DNA of 64,000 bases from the NCBI RefSeq assembly GCF_024166365.1, contig NC_064826.1, forward strand, positions 58,793,001-58,857,000, read 5' to 3'. Position 1 is the stretch's first letter, and every line of letters begins with the position of its first letter. Shown one piece after another: positions 1 to 10,927 of the stretch. The position numbers were made by a program, and so were the translations under genes. This stretch comes from Elephas maximus indicus (Eukaryota > Chordata > Mammalia > Proboscidea > Elephantidae). A model generated the notes under the pieces. The model saw only the letters and a list, made by a program, of their open reading frames with translations, did not search any database and was not told the DNA's origin.

Positions 1-2246
1 GTTTAGCTGGGCAGAACCTTAAAGGGATGATAATTTGAAGAGAACCAAACGAAATTTCATGGTAAATGTAAACATGTTTTACCAAAGTAACTCAAACCTG
101 GACAAAGTTGTGGTGTCAACATTAATCAAAAACTTTCCTGCTTTTGGACTAAAATTTAAAATACTTTTGACACATCAGTTTCATTCTCAATAATTGATTT
201 AAATTGTGCTTTTCATACTTTTTTATAATACGAAATTGATGTAAGTAGATTTTACTCTTATGAATCAGGTATACAGATGTATAATGATATAGCATAGAGT
301 CTAAATAAAAACTACATTTTCTTATACACTCACAGGCTTGATCACTGTCTGGGAAATGTCCACCAGTTAATAAAAATTTTTCTGAGGACTTTGGAAATAG
401 GCTGATCTAATGAAAAAGAAAAGACACATTGAAATGCAGAACATGTTCTTCTTGAAAAGATTGATGTATTAAATATTTATGCAAACATATTAAATTGGCA
501 AGTGTATGAAAACATTATTACGTATTCATCACCTTCACATCTCATCTTTTAAAAAAGAACTTCTTCCCTAGAAAAATAAAATGTAAGTTGACTGTAAGTT
601 TTCCAAAGTCACACTTTTCAAATTTAATAACAGTGGACAGTTGTTTTTTCAGAGTTTATCTTAATTCACATAAATAACAAAATTAGTGTGGAAAGTAGAA
701 AAGGCTAATGATTTATTCAAAATAGAAGCCATAAAGGGCTGTCTCATCATTAGCCTTTCTCCACCAAGCCTGAACTGAGGTTTCCTCATTTGAAAGATGC
801 TCGCTAAGAGTGAATATTCATTTTGGGAAATAAATGAGCTCTTTTAGGTCATGGAGTCATTCAACAAACAACTGGTTCTGTGACAAAAGCCAAATTTCGT
901 AAAAGTATTAATGCATTTCCAAAGTAGTCTAATAAATCCTGAGGAACTCCAGAATTTTATGGTCTTTGAAAACTGTGATTTAAACTAAAATTTAAATTGG
1001 CTACACCTCTCATTAAAAGCCAGAAAGTTGAAATGATTTTATATATGGTCTAAACATATTCGTGGTTAATATAAACCACCTTTTTTTTTTATGATGATGA
1101 GATAGTGTTTTGCATTCAAAGCTTGCTTTCTTCCTTCTCCATTTCTACCTCTTTTTTTTCCTGATCTCCTCTCTCTCTTCCTTTCAGCTTTTCCATAGCT
1201 CTTTGTCAATTTAATTTTTTAATCACATTCCTGTCACTACCTTATTCCCATAACTTCCTGCCTTTTACCACCTATCCATTTACTACAAGTTTCTCTTACT
1301 TTTGTGCTTACTCCTGCTTGAATCTCCCTCCTTTTTCGTCTTTTTTCCCCTTTGATCTCTTAAAGATGGATGCCTTAATTTATTTTTCCTCACTTTAGTT
1401 CCACAGGATCTCTGTTTTCATAGTTCACAGTAATGTAGCAAGTTTTTGATGTTGACTCTATTTAACTTGACTTTTCCTACCATGCATCATAGTAAGAATA
1501 TTTCATAGCATAGCACAAAGAAATGGAAGAATAAGAGAAAGAAAAAGGAGATCAGAAATATGGCCCTAGGTGGCAAGTTCCTGCTTAAAAGGAACTTAGA
1601 ACTTTACTGTGGCTAAAATTCATCTCTTCTTCTGTAATCTAAACCTCTTTCGCCTGAGTTGGCCAAGTCCTTCGGCTAGAGTAATCTCTGGAGTCATTTT
1701 TCCTTTGTTACCCAAATCCGCTCACTGAAGCCACATCTGACGTATTATGGAAGGTTTCCTGCCTCCTCATTATTCTCTGGCTCATTGGTCATTATTATGT
1801 TCATGCTGCTGCTGCATTCTTGATTCCTTCTCTGTTTGTCATCTTTCCCTCATTGCTTTCTCTTCCTTATCTTCTCTCTCCCTAGATATGGAACACAGAT
1901 CCTGGTTGTTAAATCCCTAAAGGACCATTCCCTCAAGGATTTTTTGTTGAATATACCTTTACTGAAGAACAAGGGATAAAGAATGGAAATGAAATTCAGA
2001 ACAGCACAGCACAGATAACAACATCAAAGTATTATTATTTAGCTTGGCACCTTCTCGACCACATACACTTCTGTTCTGCTTGCCAACTTGTGTCCACATT
2101 ATTTTCTCCCTAGAGGCTGTATCCCATTTTCTTCTCTTCTCCCCATTCATGAATGCTCAAGCACGTTCTCCAGTGACCAAGAGAACACTCTATGTTCTTG
2201 CTAATTTATTATGCAGACTCATTTATTTCAGTTTGTTTAACCGCTC
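1..2246. other. Intergenic sequence, no gene or repeat recognised
   Basis: AT-rich 5' flank of ZNF804B. It has no convincing coding frame and no repeat family that I can name. A pyrimidine-rich stretch lies at about 1119-1420 on the + strand. It contains splice-acceptor-like text (cctttcag near 1180), but no adjacent coding frame supports an exon. Confidence 0.6.
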
Positions 2247-2720
2247 TGTATTAGTTTCATTTGGCTGCCATAAAAAAAATACCACAAAATGGGGAGTCTT
2301 AAAACAGTAGAAATTTGGTCTGTCACACTTCTGGAGAGCAGAAGTCTGAAATCAAGGTGATAGCAAGGCGGTTCTCTGTCCAGAGGCTCTAGGATAGATT
2401 CCCTTGTTGGCCTGTTCTCAGCTTCTGGTGGCTGCCAGCCATCCTTGGTATTTCTTGGCTTGTGGATGCAGCACTTCAATCTCTGCTTCCATCTTCACAT
2501 GGCCTTTTCTCTGTTTCTCTTCTCTTCTGTCTTTTATATGAACACTTGTCATTGAATGTAGGGCCCACCTGTTCATCCAGGTGATCTTATCTCAAGATCT
2601 TTAACTTAATTACAGGTGCAAAGATCCTTTTTTTTCAAATAAGGTAACTTTCACATGTTCTGAAAGTTAGGATGTGGACATCGTTTTTTTTTTTTTAGGG
2701 CTACCATTAAACCCATGACA
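2247..2720 (-). mobile_element. MLT1-type MaLR solo LTR
   Basis: The segment reads on the + strand as the reverse complement of an MLT1 LTR. It begins tgtattagtttcatttggct and ends cccatgaca, so the TG...CA ends are kept. The 'ttctggagagcagaagtctgaaatc' region and 'gggcccacc' box typical of the family are visible. It is an old non-autonomous ERVL-MaLR LTR with no internal coding region beside it. The subfamily is uncertain. Confidence 0.85.
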
Positions 2721-3279
2721 TACTATCTAAGCAAAGATTTCACCTGACTTTCACTATAAGAACTAGCCAACAAAAGTAATTTTCTGATTTGACTTGAAGA
2801 AAAAAAAATAATAATTCTGTCCTTCAGAATAATTCTGCAATCTTTATAGGGCTTTTAGAGCAAATTACAGTTAGAATAAAAATGACATTCTTCTTCTTAT
2901 TAAATGTCTCTCCCCTTTAAAAATTTTTAAAATAACATTTTAAAATATGGAAAAATTATCTACGATAACAAAACCCTAACATATACATTTATACCAATGT
3001 CTTTACAGTCTTTTTATGTGTTTGTGTATATACATATGTGTGTAAATTTATATTTGTAATTATACTACGTATACCCACAAATGTTATTCTTAACATTTTG
3101 TAATATACTTTTTCAATATTTGAACATATTTTTTGAATTTACTAATTTTGATTTTTTAATTTTAATTATTCAGGTCATTGCAGAAAATACAAAAAAAAAA
3201 AAAGAAAAAGAAAAATGAATCACCTGAAATTCTACCACAAAAAATAAATAAATAACCAATTGGGGGACACATACATCCT
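2721..3279. other. Unassigned AT-rich sequence with an A-rich tract
   Basis: There is no gene here. A low-complexity adenine-rich run at about 3189-3250 (aaaaagaaaaagaaaaa type) could be the tail of an old retroposon, but no body is recognisable. Confidence 0.5.
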
Positions 3280-3630
3280 TATTTTTCTCTTTCAATTATA
3301 TCTATATCTTTATATGAATGTATATCTGTAGGTATATCTGTATTTATTTATTGTTTTGATTATTACAGAACTTGAATCTTACCATAAATATTTTTCTATA
3401 CCTGATTTTTTCACTCCTTCAGTCAATATGTTACTTTCTTTATTTTAAATTTTTTTTTATGATAGGTCGTTGTTTTGATGTACTATCAATTATTATCATT
3501 GGAGATCATTCTCGTTATTAATATGAACACTAATGAGCTTGCTTTGTCATATATCTTTATAATGTGTACTATTATTTCTTTGGAGTTAATTCCCAAAGAC
3601 GAATTGCTAGGTCCTTGAATGTAGTATGTT
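3280..3630 (-). mobile_element. Old L1/HAL1-like LINE fragment
   Basis: The stretch at about 3535-3625 (atatctttataatgtg ... gaattgctagg) has the pattern of the antisense 3' half of mammalian L1 or HAL1 elements. The 5' limit is a guess because the sequence is strongly diverged. Confidence 0.5.
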
Positions 3631-4310
3631 GTGGCAGAGACTGCTAGCCATCTACCAAAATCTGTTTCTCTCCGCTTCCTGGGCTTCAGGAATTTCATTT
3701 CCCAGCCTTGCTGCCATTGAGTATGGCCATGTGACTGAGTTCTAGCCAACGGAATAGACGTGAGTCTTCTGCATCACCTTTGGACCAAGGTTGTTAAGAA
3801 GCAGGTAGATTTCCTTCAGGCGCTCTGGTTGGCACAAAAGATTTAAGCTCAACTACTAACCTAAAAATTGCTGGTTTGAACCACCCAGGTGCCACAGAAG
3901 AAAGGCCTAGCAATCTGCGTCCATAACCCATTCAAGACCCAGTTCTTTTCTCCTTTGAAATTTTTGATGATACTATGTGTTTCCACTAATGAAGGCATGC
4001 TGATTAAAGGACCAATTCAAAATTTTTGTTGTGAATTATGGATTTTGATACCCATTATCTGAGATTGCTTGTGTCCCAGTGGACCCTAGATGACATAAAT
4101 CCTGCTGGTATGAGTTAGTGATAACATTTTTTTTTTTAATTTTTTGAGCCACAGGCAGAAAAAATTTTTGCTCCTTACTGACCACGTGGAGGGAGCTTCC
4201 CTTTGATTGGAGAACGGACATCCATCTCAAGCGGCTAGTTGATCAAAAAATAAACTACAGTTTTGGATCCGTTATATATTTTGGAGTCATTAAAAAAAAA
4301 GTTTCTGACG
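3631..4310. repeat. Old interspersed-repeat-like sequence split by a SINE
   Basis: The text around 3690-3760 (ggccatgtgactgagttctagcc) looks like a mammal-wide repeat, but I cannot name the family. It is interrupted by a SINE at 3820-3925 and seems to resume afterwards. It has no open frame of interest. Confidence 0.4.
3820..3925 (+). mobile_element. AfroSINE-type SINE, 3'-incomplete
   Basis: The tRNA-derived head (gcgctctggttggcacaaaag) and the middle block (gaaaggcctagcaatctgcg) belong to the SINE variant whose tail ends in repeated aac. The 3' half is missing. Confidence 0.75.
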
Positions 4311-7175
4311 GTTTTCTATGCTAATCGATATACTTGTTTCAGATGTTTTACTATATATTTTTACATTACATTTCACTAAGGCTGGAGGTGAGTGTACCTC
4401 TAAACCCTGCTGCATCTTGACCAAGATTACACTGATAACCAAAGAATCAAATGTTGCCAACACTTTCTAGGGATTCTCCTACATTTATTCTTCCACATGA
4501 ATATTATAACCATGTTAATTTTCCTCAAAAGTCCTAAGAAAGATTTTTAAGGCTGCAGCTGATGCAAAATTATTAATTTAAGCATTCTTCCATTTTTCTA
4601 ATTATTGTTAGTTTGCTATTGTAAAGAGTTCTGTACATATAGTTTTCTCTGAAGCTAAATTATTTTCTTACATGAAATTCTAAGAAATGTATCTGTTCAG
4701 AGAAACAATAGGAATAAATCTACAACTCTTAATACAAGCTGTAGTTTGCGTTTTACAAGGGTTGCAGCAGGACACAGGCTCATCAGAGCACAAACATAAC
4801 CGGTTTGACCCCAATGCCATTATCTTTGGGGTTTGATATTAACATTATTTGTTTAACATAAATGGAATAAAATGTTACTTCAAGATTAATTGCATTTCTT
4901 TGCAATCAAAATTGAAGTTTATATGAGTTTCTAAATAGTTTTAAATTCATTTTATATAAAGTATAGTCTTTGTCCATTTAATTATTGAGGTCTTGATTTG
5001 AAGAAACAGTGTATATGTTACAGATGGCTCCTTCTTCTAATGATCTGTATTTAATTAAATTTTCTATGATTTGTTTCTACTGAATTCAACAAGCCATTGG
5101 GAATTTTCCACCAATCATTAACTAATTATCTTTATTTAATTATTAACTAATATTCTGTTTTCTATTATTTTTAGATGCTACCTATGTTACATAAAATTTT
5201 CTGTCATAAAATATCTTTCATGTATTTTCACTATGTTTTATTTACCTTCACACTTATTTTTGTTCTAGTAGCATACTGTTTGGATTATCATTGATTTAAA
5301 ACGTGACTCGATATTTGGTAGAGCTGCCAGCCCTGCTTCACAGTTACTTCATTAAAAATATTTTTGATAATCTCTACTAATATTTTTGGATTTTTAGAAG
5401 TTTTCATAAATGCAAGGAAACAATTAGGAAGACTATTTTAATGAGTATTGATCAATTCCTCACAGCAATTTAAGTAAAATTACCTTTTCAAAATTAATAA
5501 TATAGGAAAGGTTAGCTATCCTTTTTTTGTATCAAAATTCAGATACATTGCAGGGATTTTCTTTGACTTGAAACTTACAGCCATCACCCCTGACAACCGC
5601 ATTCATCTTTACGTTCTTCACTTCCTTTATTGTGGAAATCTGGAGACCTTCCTTTGAGAAGATGAGATACAATATCTTACAAAGCCCATGGGTTAAAATT
5701 CAGTGTTCCACATTCCAAGGTCAGGAAATGCAGCTTTGTTTTCCAGGAATGAAACTACATTTATACCTAGAAGTTAATTAGATAGTGTGCCTTATAACCA
5801 ATATGGTCTAATTCATACCAATAGTGTTTTATGAAAAAATAGATTTAAATTTTCATTAGAATCTTTTTGTTCTGCCATTTTGCCTGTGCAGGTGATTTGC
5901 ATGAAGCGTGATTAATGATAACCAAAGAAATAGTCTTACCAGGTAGGAGGAGATGAAAAATTACCCTAATAAAAGAATGTTTTATAGGATAAGCATTTCA
6001 GCATTAAAACAAAACAAAATGAAACAAAACAAAACTGATTTATTGTGACATTAAAAAACTTTGTGAAATGGAAATGAGATACACTTATTAGCCTGTGTTT
6101 ATTAGCTTGACTTGTTTATTCCAGGCATGATTTTTCTAGGACAAAGTCTTGCAGTTTCCCTTCTTTTTAGAAATTGTACAAGACCATGAGACAAATAATC
6201 ATTTCAGCACCCTTTGACAGTACAAATGCATTCTTCTATATGTATTTGAAACAGTAAAAGTAAACACAGTGAAATCTCATGCTTCTGGTAGATTATTATT
6301 AAATTGCAAAATTACATTCAGAGTTTACTTTAAAAGCAGGGACATCTTTGAGAAGACCAGATCCACTTTACAACTCACACAGGCCTTTTTATGTGACTCG
6401 TGGCGTAATTGTTTTTGTATATTCCCCCTACATGATATAAAATATTCAGATTTCTGGGTCATGAGGTATAAATCATTAAAATACGAGTTTATATTTGAAA
6501 GAAAAATATATATGAATAATATTAATTCAAAATAATAGTACTAAAATTATGTATAGAATGAGTGCATTCTAGAGCACAGAGAGCATTTAGTTCAACTACA
6601 GTTCACCACGGCACAGGTACAGAGGCTCAGCACTGCCTTTATTCTGGTTGAGTGACTATGTTTTTTCGTAAATATGAAAAGACAGCTCTGACATATTCAA
6701 TGTATTTACTTGTAATAAGAGCCAGTTTTGTGGTATGCAACACAGAGGTTGCATGCCACAAAACTTGATTTAATTCATTTGATTTAATGCTCTACTATCA
6801 CTTTCTTGAAATTCTTAATACCGTGTGGACAAGGGACCCTGCATTTTTGTTTTGCATTGTGTCCTACAAATTATATAGTTGTTCCTTTCTGTAGCCAAAT
6901 ACTGTATTCAAGACCACCTTATATTAAGATTAGCATTTCGTTTTAACCCAAAAACTTCAGTCCTCTGCAAAAATATATCTGAAGCATTTTTCTTCCCCCA
7001 TACTTTCTTACTCTCAAAGTTCAAAAAGAAAAAAGATCAAGGGTGAGGCTGGTAGTGTGTGTAACTGATTTTTATACTGGTCACATAACTTTTGATTTTT
7101 GTCTCCAACTCTCGTAATTTTCTTACTTTGAGATGTAATATATTGATAATGTGATAATTCTGTGAATGCTGTCAC
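4311..7175. other. Intergenic sequence, no gene recognised
   Basis: AT-rich single-copy-like sequence. The only structure noted is an 18-bp inverted repeat at 6724-6765, listed separately. The short open frames, such as 6269-6535, show no family motif and are at the level expected by chance. Confidence 0.55.
6724..6765. repeat. Short near-perfect inverted repeat (hairpin)
   Basis: Arms 6724-6741 and 6748-6765 are 18 bases each and are separated by a 6-base loop (acagag). They pair at every position except one, where T faces G. In RNA that position is a G-U wobble, so the stem is continuous. Confidence 0.8.
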
Positions 7176-7179
7176 AACT

Positions 7180-7308
7180 TCAAGATACATTACATGACCT
7201 TGTGCTCTTCTCCATCAACAGAAAAAAACACATAATAAAACAAACACCCTATGCCCTTTTCCTAGATCCTCTGTTAGCATTTTGTACCATTTGCTTTGTT
7301 TCTCTCTC

Positions 7309-7346
<38 letters not shown>

Positions 7347-7660
7347 ACACATGCACATATCATAAACACACATTTTTCTCTCTCTACAAACTCATAGTAC
7401 TTCTGGATCATTTGAAAATAAATTACAGGTGTTTTGACATTTCACCACTAAGTCCTTCAGCATAATGTCAATAACACCTAAGATAGTTAAATTTGATACA
7501 GTAATATTATCTACTATCATTCAAATTCAAATTTCTCTTATTATATTCCAGATATCCCATACGGATTTTTAAAAATCTACCACCCAGTCCAGAATCATGT
7601 ATTACATTGAGTTGCCATGTCTCCAATTCAGTAAAAATATCCATATGTGCCATTTTTCCT
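7180..7660. mobile_element. Old L1 3'-region-like fragment with embedded CA repeat
   Basis: The flanks of the CA tract (about 7400-7520 and 7570-7640, ending ttgccatgtctccaattc) resemble the 3' part of an old L1 family that commonly carries a CA microsatellite at this place. The match is diverged and I do not assign orientation. Confidence 0.5.
7314..7358. repeat. (CA)n microsatellite
   Basis: About 20 CA units, interrupted near the end by ATA and ATG. It follows a short CT run (tctctctctc). Confidence 0.95.
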
Positions 7661-7724
7661 CAAGAGGATTTTAAGCTTGATGAAAATAGGAACCCCTGTG
7701 GCTTATAATTCTTTGATCATCTGA

Positions 7725-7920
7725 GGAGGCAGAATGATATAGGATAAAAAAGCAAGGTAGTAAAGAGTTCAGGCTTTGAGTCATGCATGTGACCTTAGAT
7801 ATACTCTTTAAATTCTCTGAGCTTCAGTCTCCTGCTTTATGAAACTATAGTACTATTACTTACATTAAAGTGATTGTGAAGACAAAATGACATAGTGACT
7901 GTTAAGTATCTGGTATATTG
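7725..7920 (+). mobile_element. MIR SINE
   Basis: The order of MIR landmarks is kept: 'gttcaggctttgagtc', 'gaccttagat', 'ctctgagcttcagtctcctg', then 'gtgattgtgaagac' and 'tatctggtat'. It is diverged, as expected for a mammal-wide element. Confidence 0.7.
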
Positions 7921-7923
7921 ATA

Positions 7924-8098
7924 AAACAACAACAACAAAAAACATTGCCATCAAGTTAATTCCAACTACTAGTGACCCTAAAAGACAGAGTAGAACAGCC
8001 CCATAGTGTTTCCAAGGAGTGGCTGGTGGATTTGAACTGTCAACTTTTTGCTTTAGCAACTGCAGCTCGCCTTAGCTCTTAACCACTGCATCACCTTC
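7924..8098 (-). mobile_element. AfroSINE-type SINE
   Basis: Near full-length in reverse orientation. It starts with an aac-rich tail (aaacaacaacaacaa), passes through 'gacagagtagaacagccccatag' and ends at the complement of the tRNA-like head (cttaaccactgcatcacc). Confidence 0.9.
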
Positions 8099-8884
8099 TC
8101 TTCTGTCTCTAACACACACCTCAACATATACCGATGGTGTATGTTTTATTTTTATTTTTGTTTTTGTTTGTTTTAATATGCAGTGTGGGAACTGAAAGGA
8201 AAAAAAGGAAACTTTTGTCTGCGGGTCTTAAAAGCCCATATGTCTTATATCATCTCCAAAGTGAGGAGAGTAGATTTTATCATGTTACACATATATTGAG
8301 CTTCATTTTAAAATTGAAGTGGCTACACAAGGTTGTATTTTAAAAGTGTGACAATTCAAAATTGAGATAAAGCGTGGAAAAGACTTTGTCTTTAAATGAA
8401 TGGCTTTCACCCTTGAATAAGAAAAAAAAATACGATGTGGCAAAACCAGAGAAGCAGAAGAAGTTCTGAGCCACAGTGCATTACACTACCTAGCATCCTG
8501 CCATGACTTTATCAGCAGACATGATTTTGGCCATATTTCTTGACATTTGCTGGCAGCAGCTCTCTCATCTCTCTCCACATTTCTGTCAAGTTGGAAACAC
8601 CAAAAAAATTTTTTTTTCTTTTTATGATTCTGTCTATCTGAAGTCTTCCTCTACCTCCTTTCCTCCTGGGACTCTTCCTTGAGGAGAGCCAGGAAAGCAA
8701 AATGGGACTGGTGGCTCTACATTTGAGATTTATGGATAGGTCCTGTTTGATCAGCTGAGAACATCTGAATTACTTGATGACTCAGGGAAACATCACTATC
8801 AATATTTTCTCTATGACGTAATTTTAACTAATCTCAACCATTGAACTGCAACTTTTTTTTTCACTTCAGAGCATATCACACGGA
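8099..8884. other. Intergenic sequence, nothing recognised
   Basis: There is no coding or repeat signal beyond short T and A runs. Confidence 0.5.
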
Positions 8885-8936
8885 GTAGCCTAGCCATAAA
8901 TCAGAATCAATTCAACAGCAACTAACAACAACATCC
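8885..8936 (+). mobile_element. AfroSINE/RTE 3'-tail fragment
   Basis: Only the last ~50 bases are present: 'aatcagaatcaattcaacag' followed by 'caactaacaacaaca', the aac tail shared by one SINE variant and the RTE LINE. Confidence 0.65.
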
Positions 8937-10081
8937 ATGTCTTAGAAAACACTTTTTAAACAAATCCATGAGATCAATTTGATTACTTACCATTTACCCA
9001 CTATTCTCATAGATCAGAGTGGCAATTTAGCCATTGGACTTGCCAGTGTCCTTTGCAAATTAAGTCATTGAATATAGACCGAAGGCAACCTTATCTTAAA
9101 TTCTTTTTCTTGACTTCAATTAAATCATCATCCTGTCTTTGTTTGTTCTTTGATCTGCTAGGAGGCAGTACTCAACCCATTGTACCTTTCACTTTAGTGA
9201 TGGCAGGACCCTTTAGTCACTTTCTCCCCACTTTTTAACCTTCTTGTGTCTATTTCAGGGGGAACATCACTACCCTATGGATTTCAAGGTGGTACTAAAA
9301 AGTAATGATCCACCTTTGTTTTTAAAGAATGCCTGTAAGCAGAGATAGGGCCTCCTATCTGGAAGTCTGTGTTTACTTTCAGAATTAAAAAATTACCACT
9401 GTGAAAATACTAAAAGCGATCTGTTCACCATGACTTCCTAGACATGTGCAGAAAAAATACATTTTTAAGAAATGTATTTGAAATTGTAGCTACCAGCAGT
9501 AGAGAATTTGACCAACAGTTAAGACCTAAGAGGAAAAAAAATTAAAAAAAGGCTTGATAAAGAGGTCTAGGCACCTGGAGCAACTTCGATTCAGGCACAT
9601 GGTAACTCTCAAACTTCTTATCTGAGCCTGGTTCTTCTTCAGTGAGCAGAAAATAGTCTAGGGAATGGGCTGGCTACTTTCTTTTCTGCAGTTGCACTTT
9701 GCATTACAGCCAGGTGCTGATTAAAGCCAAACAGGAAGAATGAATAGCCCTATTTGGAGACATCAACTTAAGTATTAGTCAATCGAAAAAATAGCGCTTT
9801 TTCTTACTTCAAAACTCTAAACCCTGGTCTAGCTAAATATTTGGGTAAAACTGATCAGATCTACAAAAACCAAAAAAGGCCAATATGAGGAAAGAGATGC
9901 AGTTAGTAAACCTATAAGGCAATTTAGAATAAAAGAAATTAGAAGAAGTGCTTGGGAAACCAGCAAAAAAAAAAAAAAAAAACATGTAAAAATATGTAGA
10001 GTTTCTGAAGACTTTCTCAAAAGTATTTTGTTTGGTGAATTTATTTGTAAAAGTTAGATAGCTTTTCATAGTGTCGTATTA
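8937..10081. other. Intergenic sequence, nothing recognised
   Basis: There is no supported gene or repeat. It includes an A-run at about 9965-9982. Confidence 0.5.
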
Positions 10082-10927
10082 TAATGATAGCTTTAAAAAA
10101 TTTTTTTTATTGTACTTTAAATGAAGGTTTAGAGAATAAACTAGTTTCTCCTTAAACAGTGCACATACTGTTTTATGACATTAACAACCCCACGACATGT
10201 CAACACTCTCCCTTCTCAACCGTGGGTTCCCTATTACCAGCTTTCCTGTTGCCTCCTGCCTTGTAGTCCTTGCCCCAGGGCTGGTGTGCCCCTTCAGTCT
10301 CGTTTTGTTTTATGGGCCTGTCCAATCTTTGGCTGAAGGGTGAACCTCAGGAGTGACTTCATTACTTAGCTGAAAGGGTGTCTGGGGGCTATACTCTCAG
10401 GGTTTCTCCAGTCTCTGTCAGGCCAGCAAGCCTGTTCTTTCTTCTTGAGTTAGAATTTTGTTTTACATTTTTCTCCAGGTCTGTCCAAGATCTTCTATTA
10501 TGATCCCTGTCAGAGCAATCAGTGGGGTAACTGCATACCATCTAGTTGTACTGGACCCAGTCTGGTGGAAGCCATGGTAAAAGTGGTCTATTAGTCTTTG
10601 GACTAATCTTTCCCTTGCACCTTAATTTTCTTCATTCTTCCTTGCTTCCGAAGGGGTGAGACCAGTGGAGTTTCCTAGATGGTTGCTCACAGGCTTTTAA
10701 GACCCCAGACACTACTCACCAAAGTAGTTTTATGTAGAACATTTTCTTTATAAACAGTATTATGCCAATTGAGCTAGATGTTCCCTGAGACCATGGTCCC
10801 CACAGCCCTCAAGCTAGCAATTCAGTCCCTCAGGGAGTTTGGATGTGTCTATGGAGCTTCCATGACCTTGTTGTATACTGTCCCAGTATTGTATACTGTC
10901 TTACCCTTCACCAAAGTTGCCACTGAT

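Noticed and set aside
1119..1420. Pyrimidine tract with splice-acceptor-like text as a hidden exon boundary
   Set aside because: No coding frame or paired donor is visible nearby.
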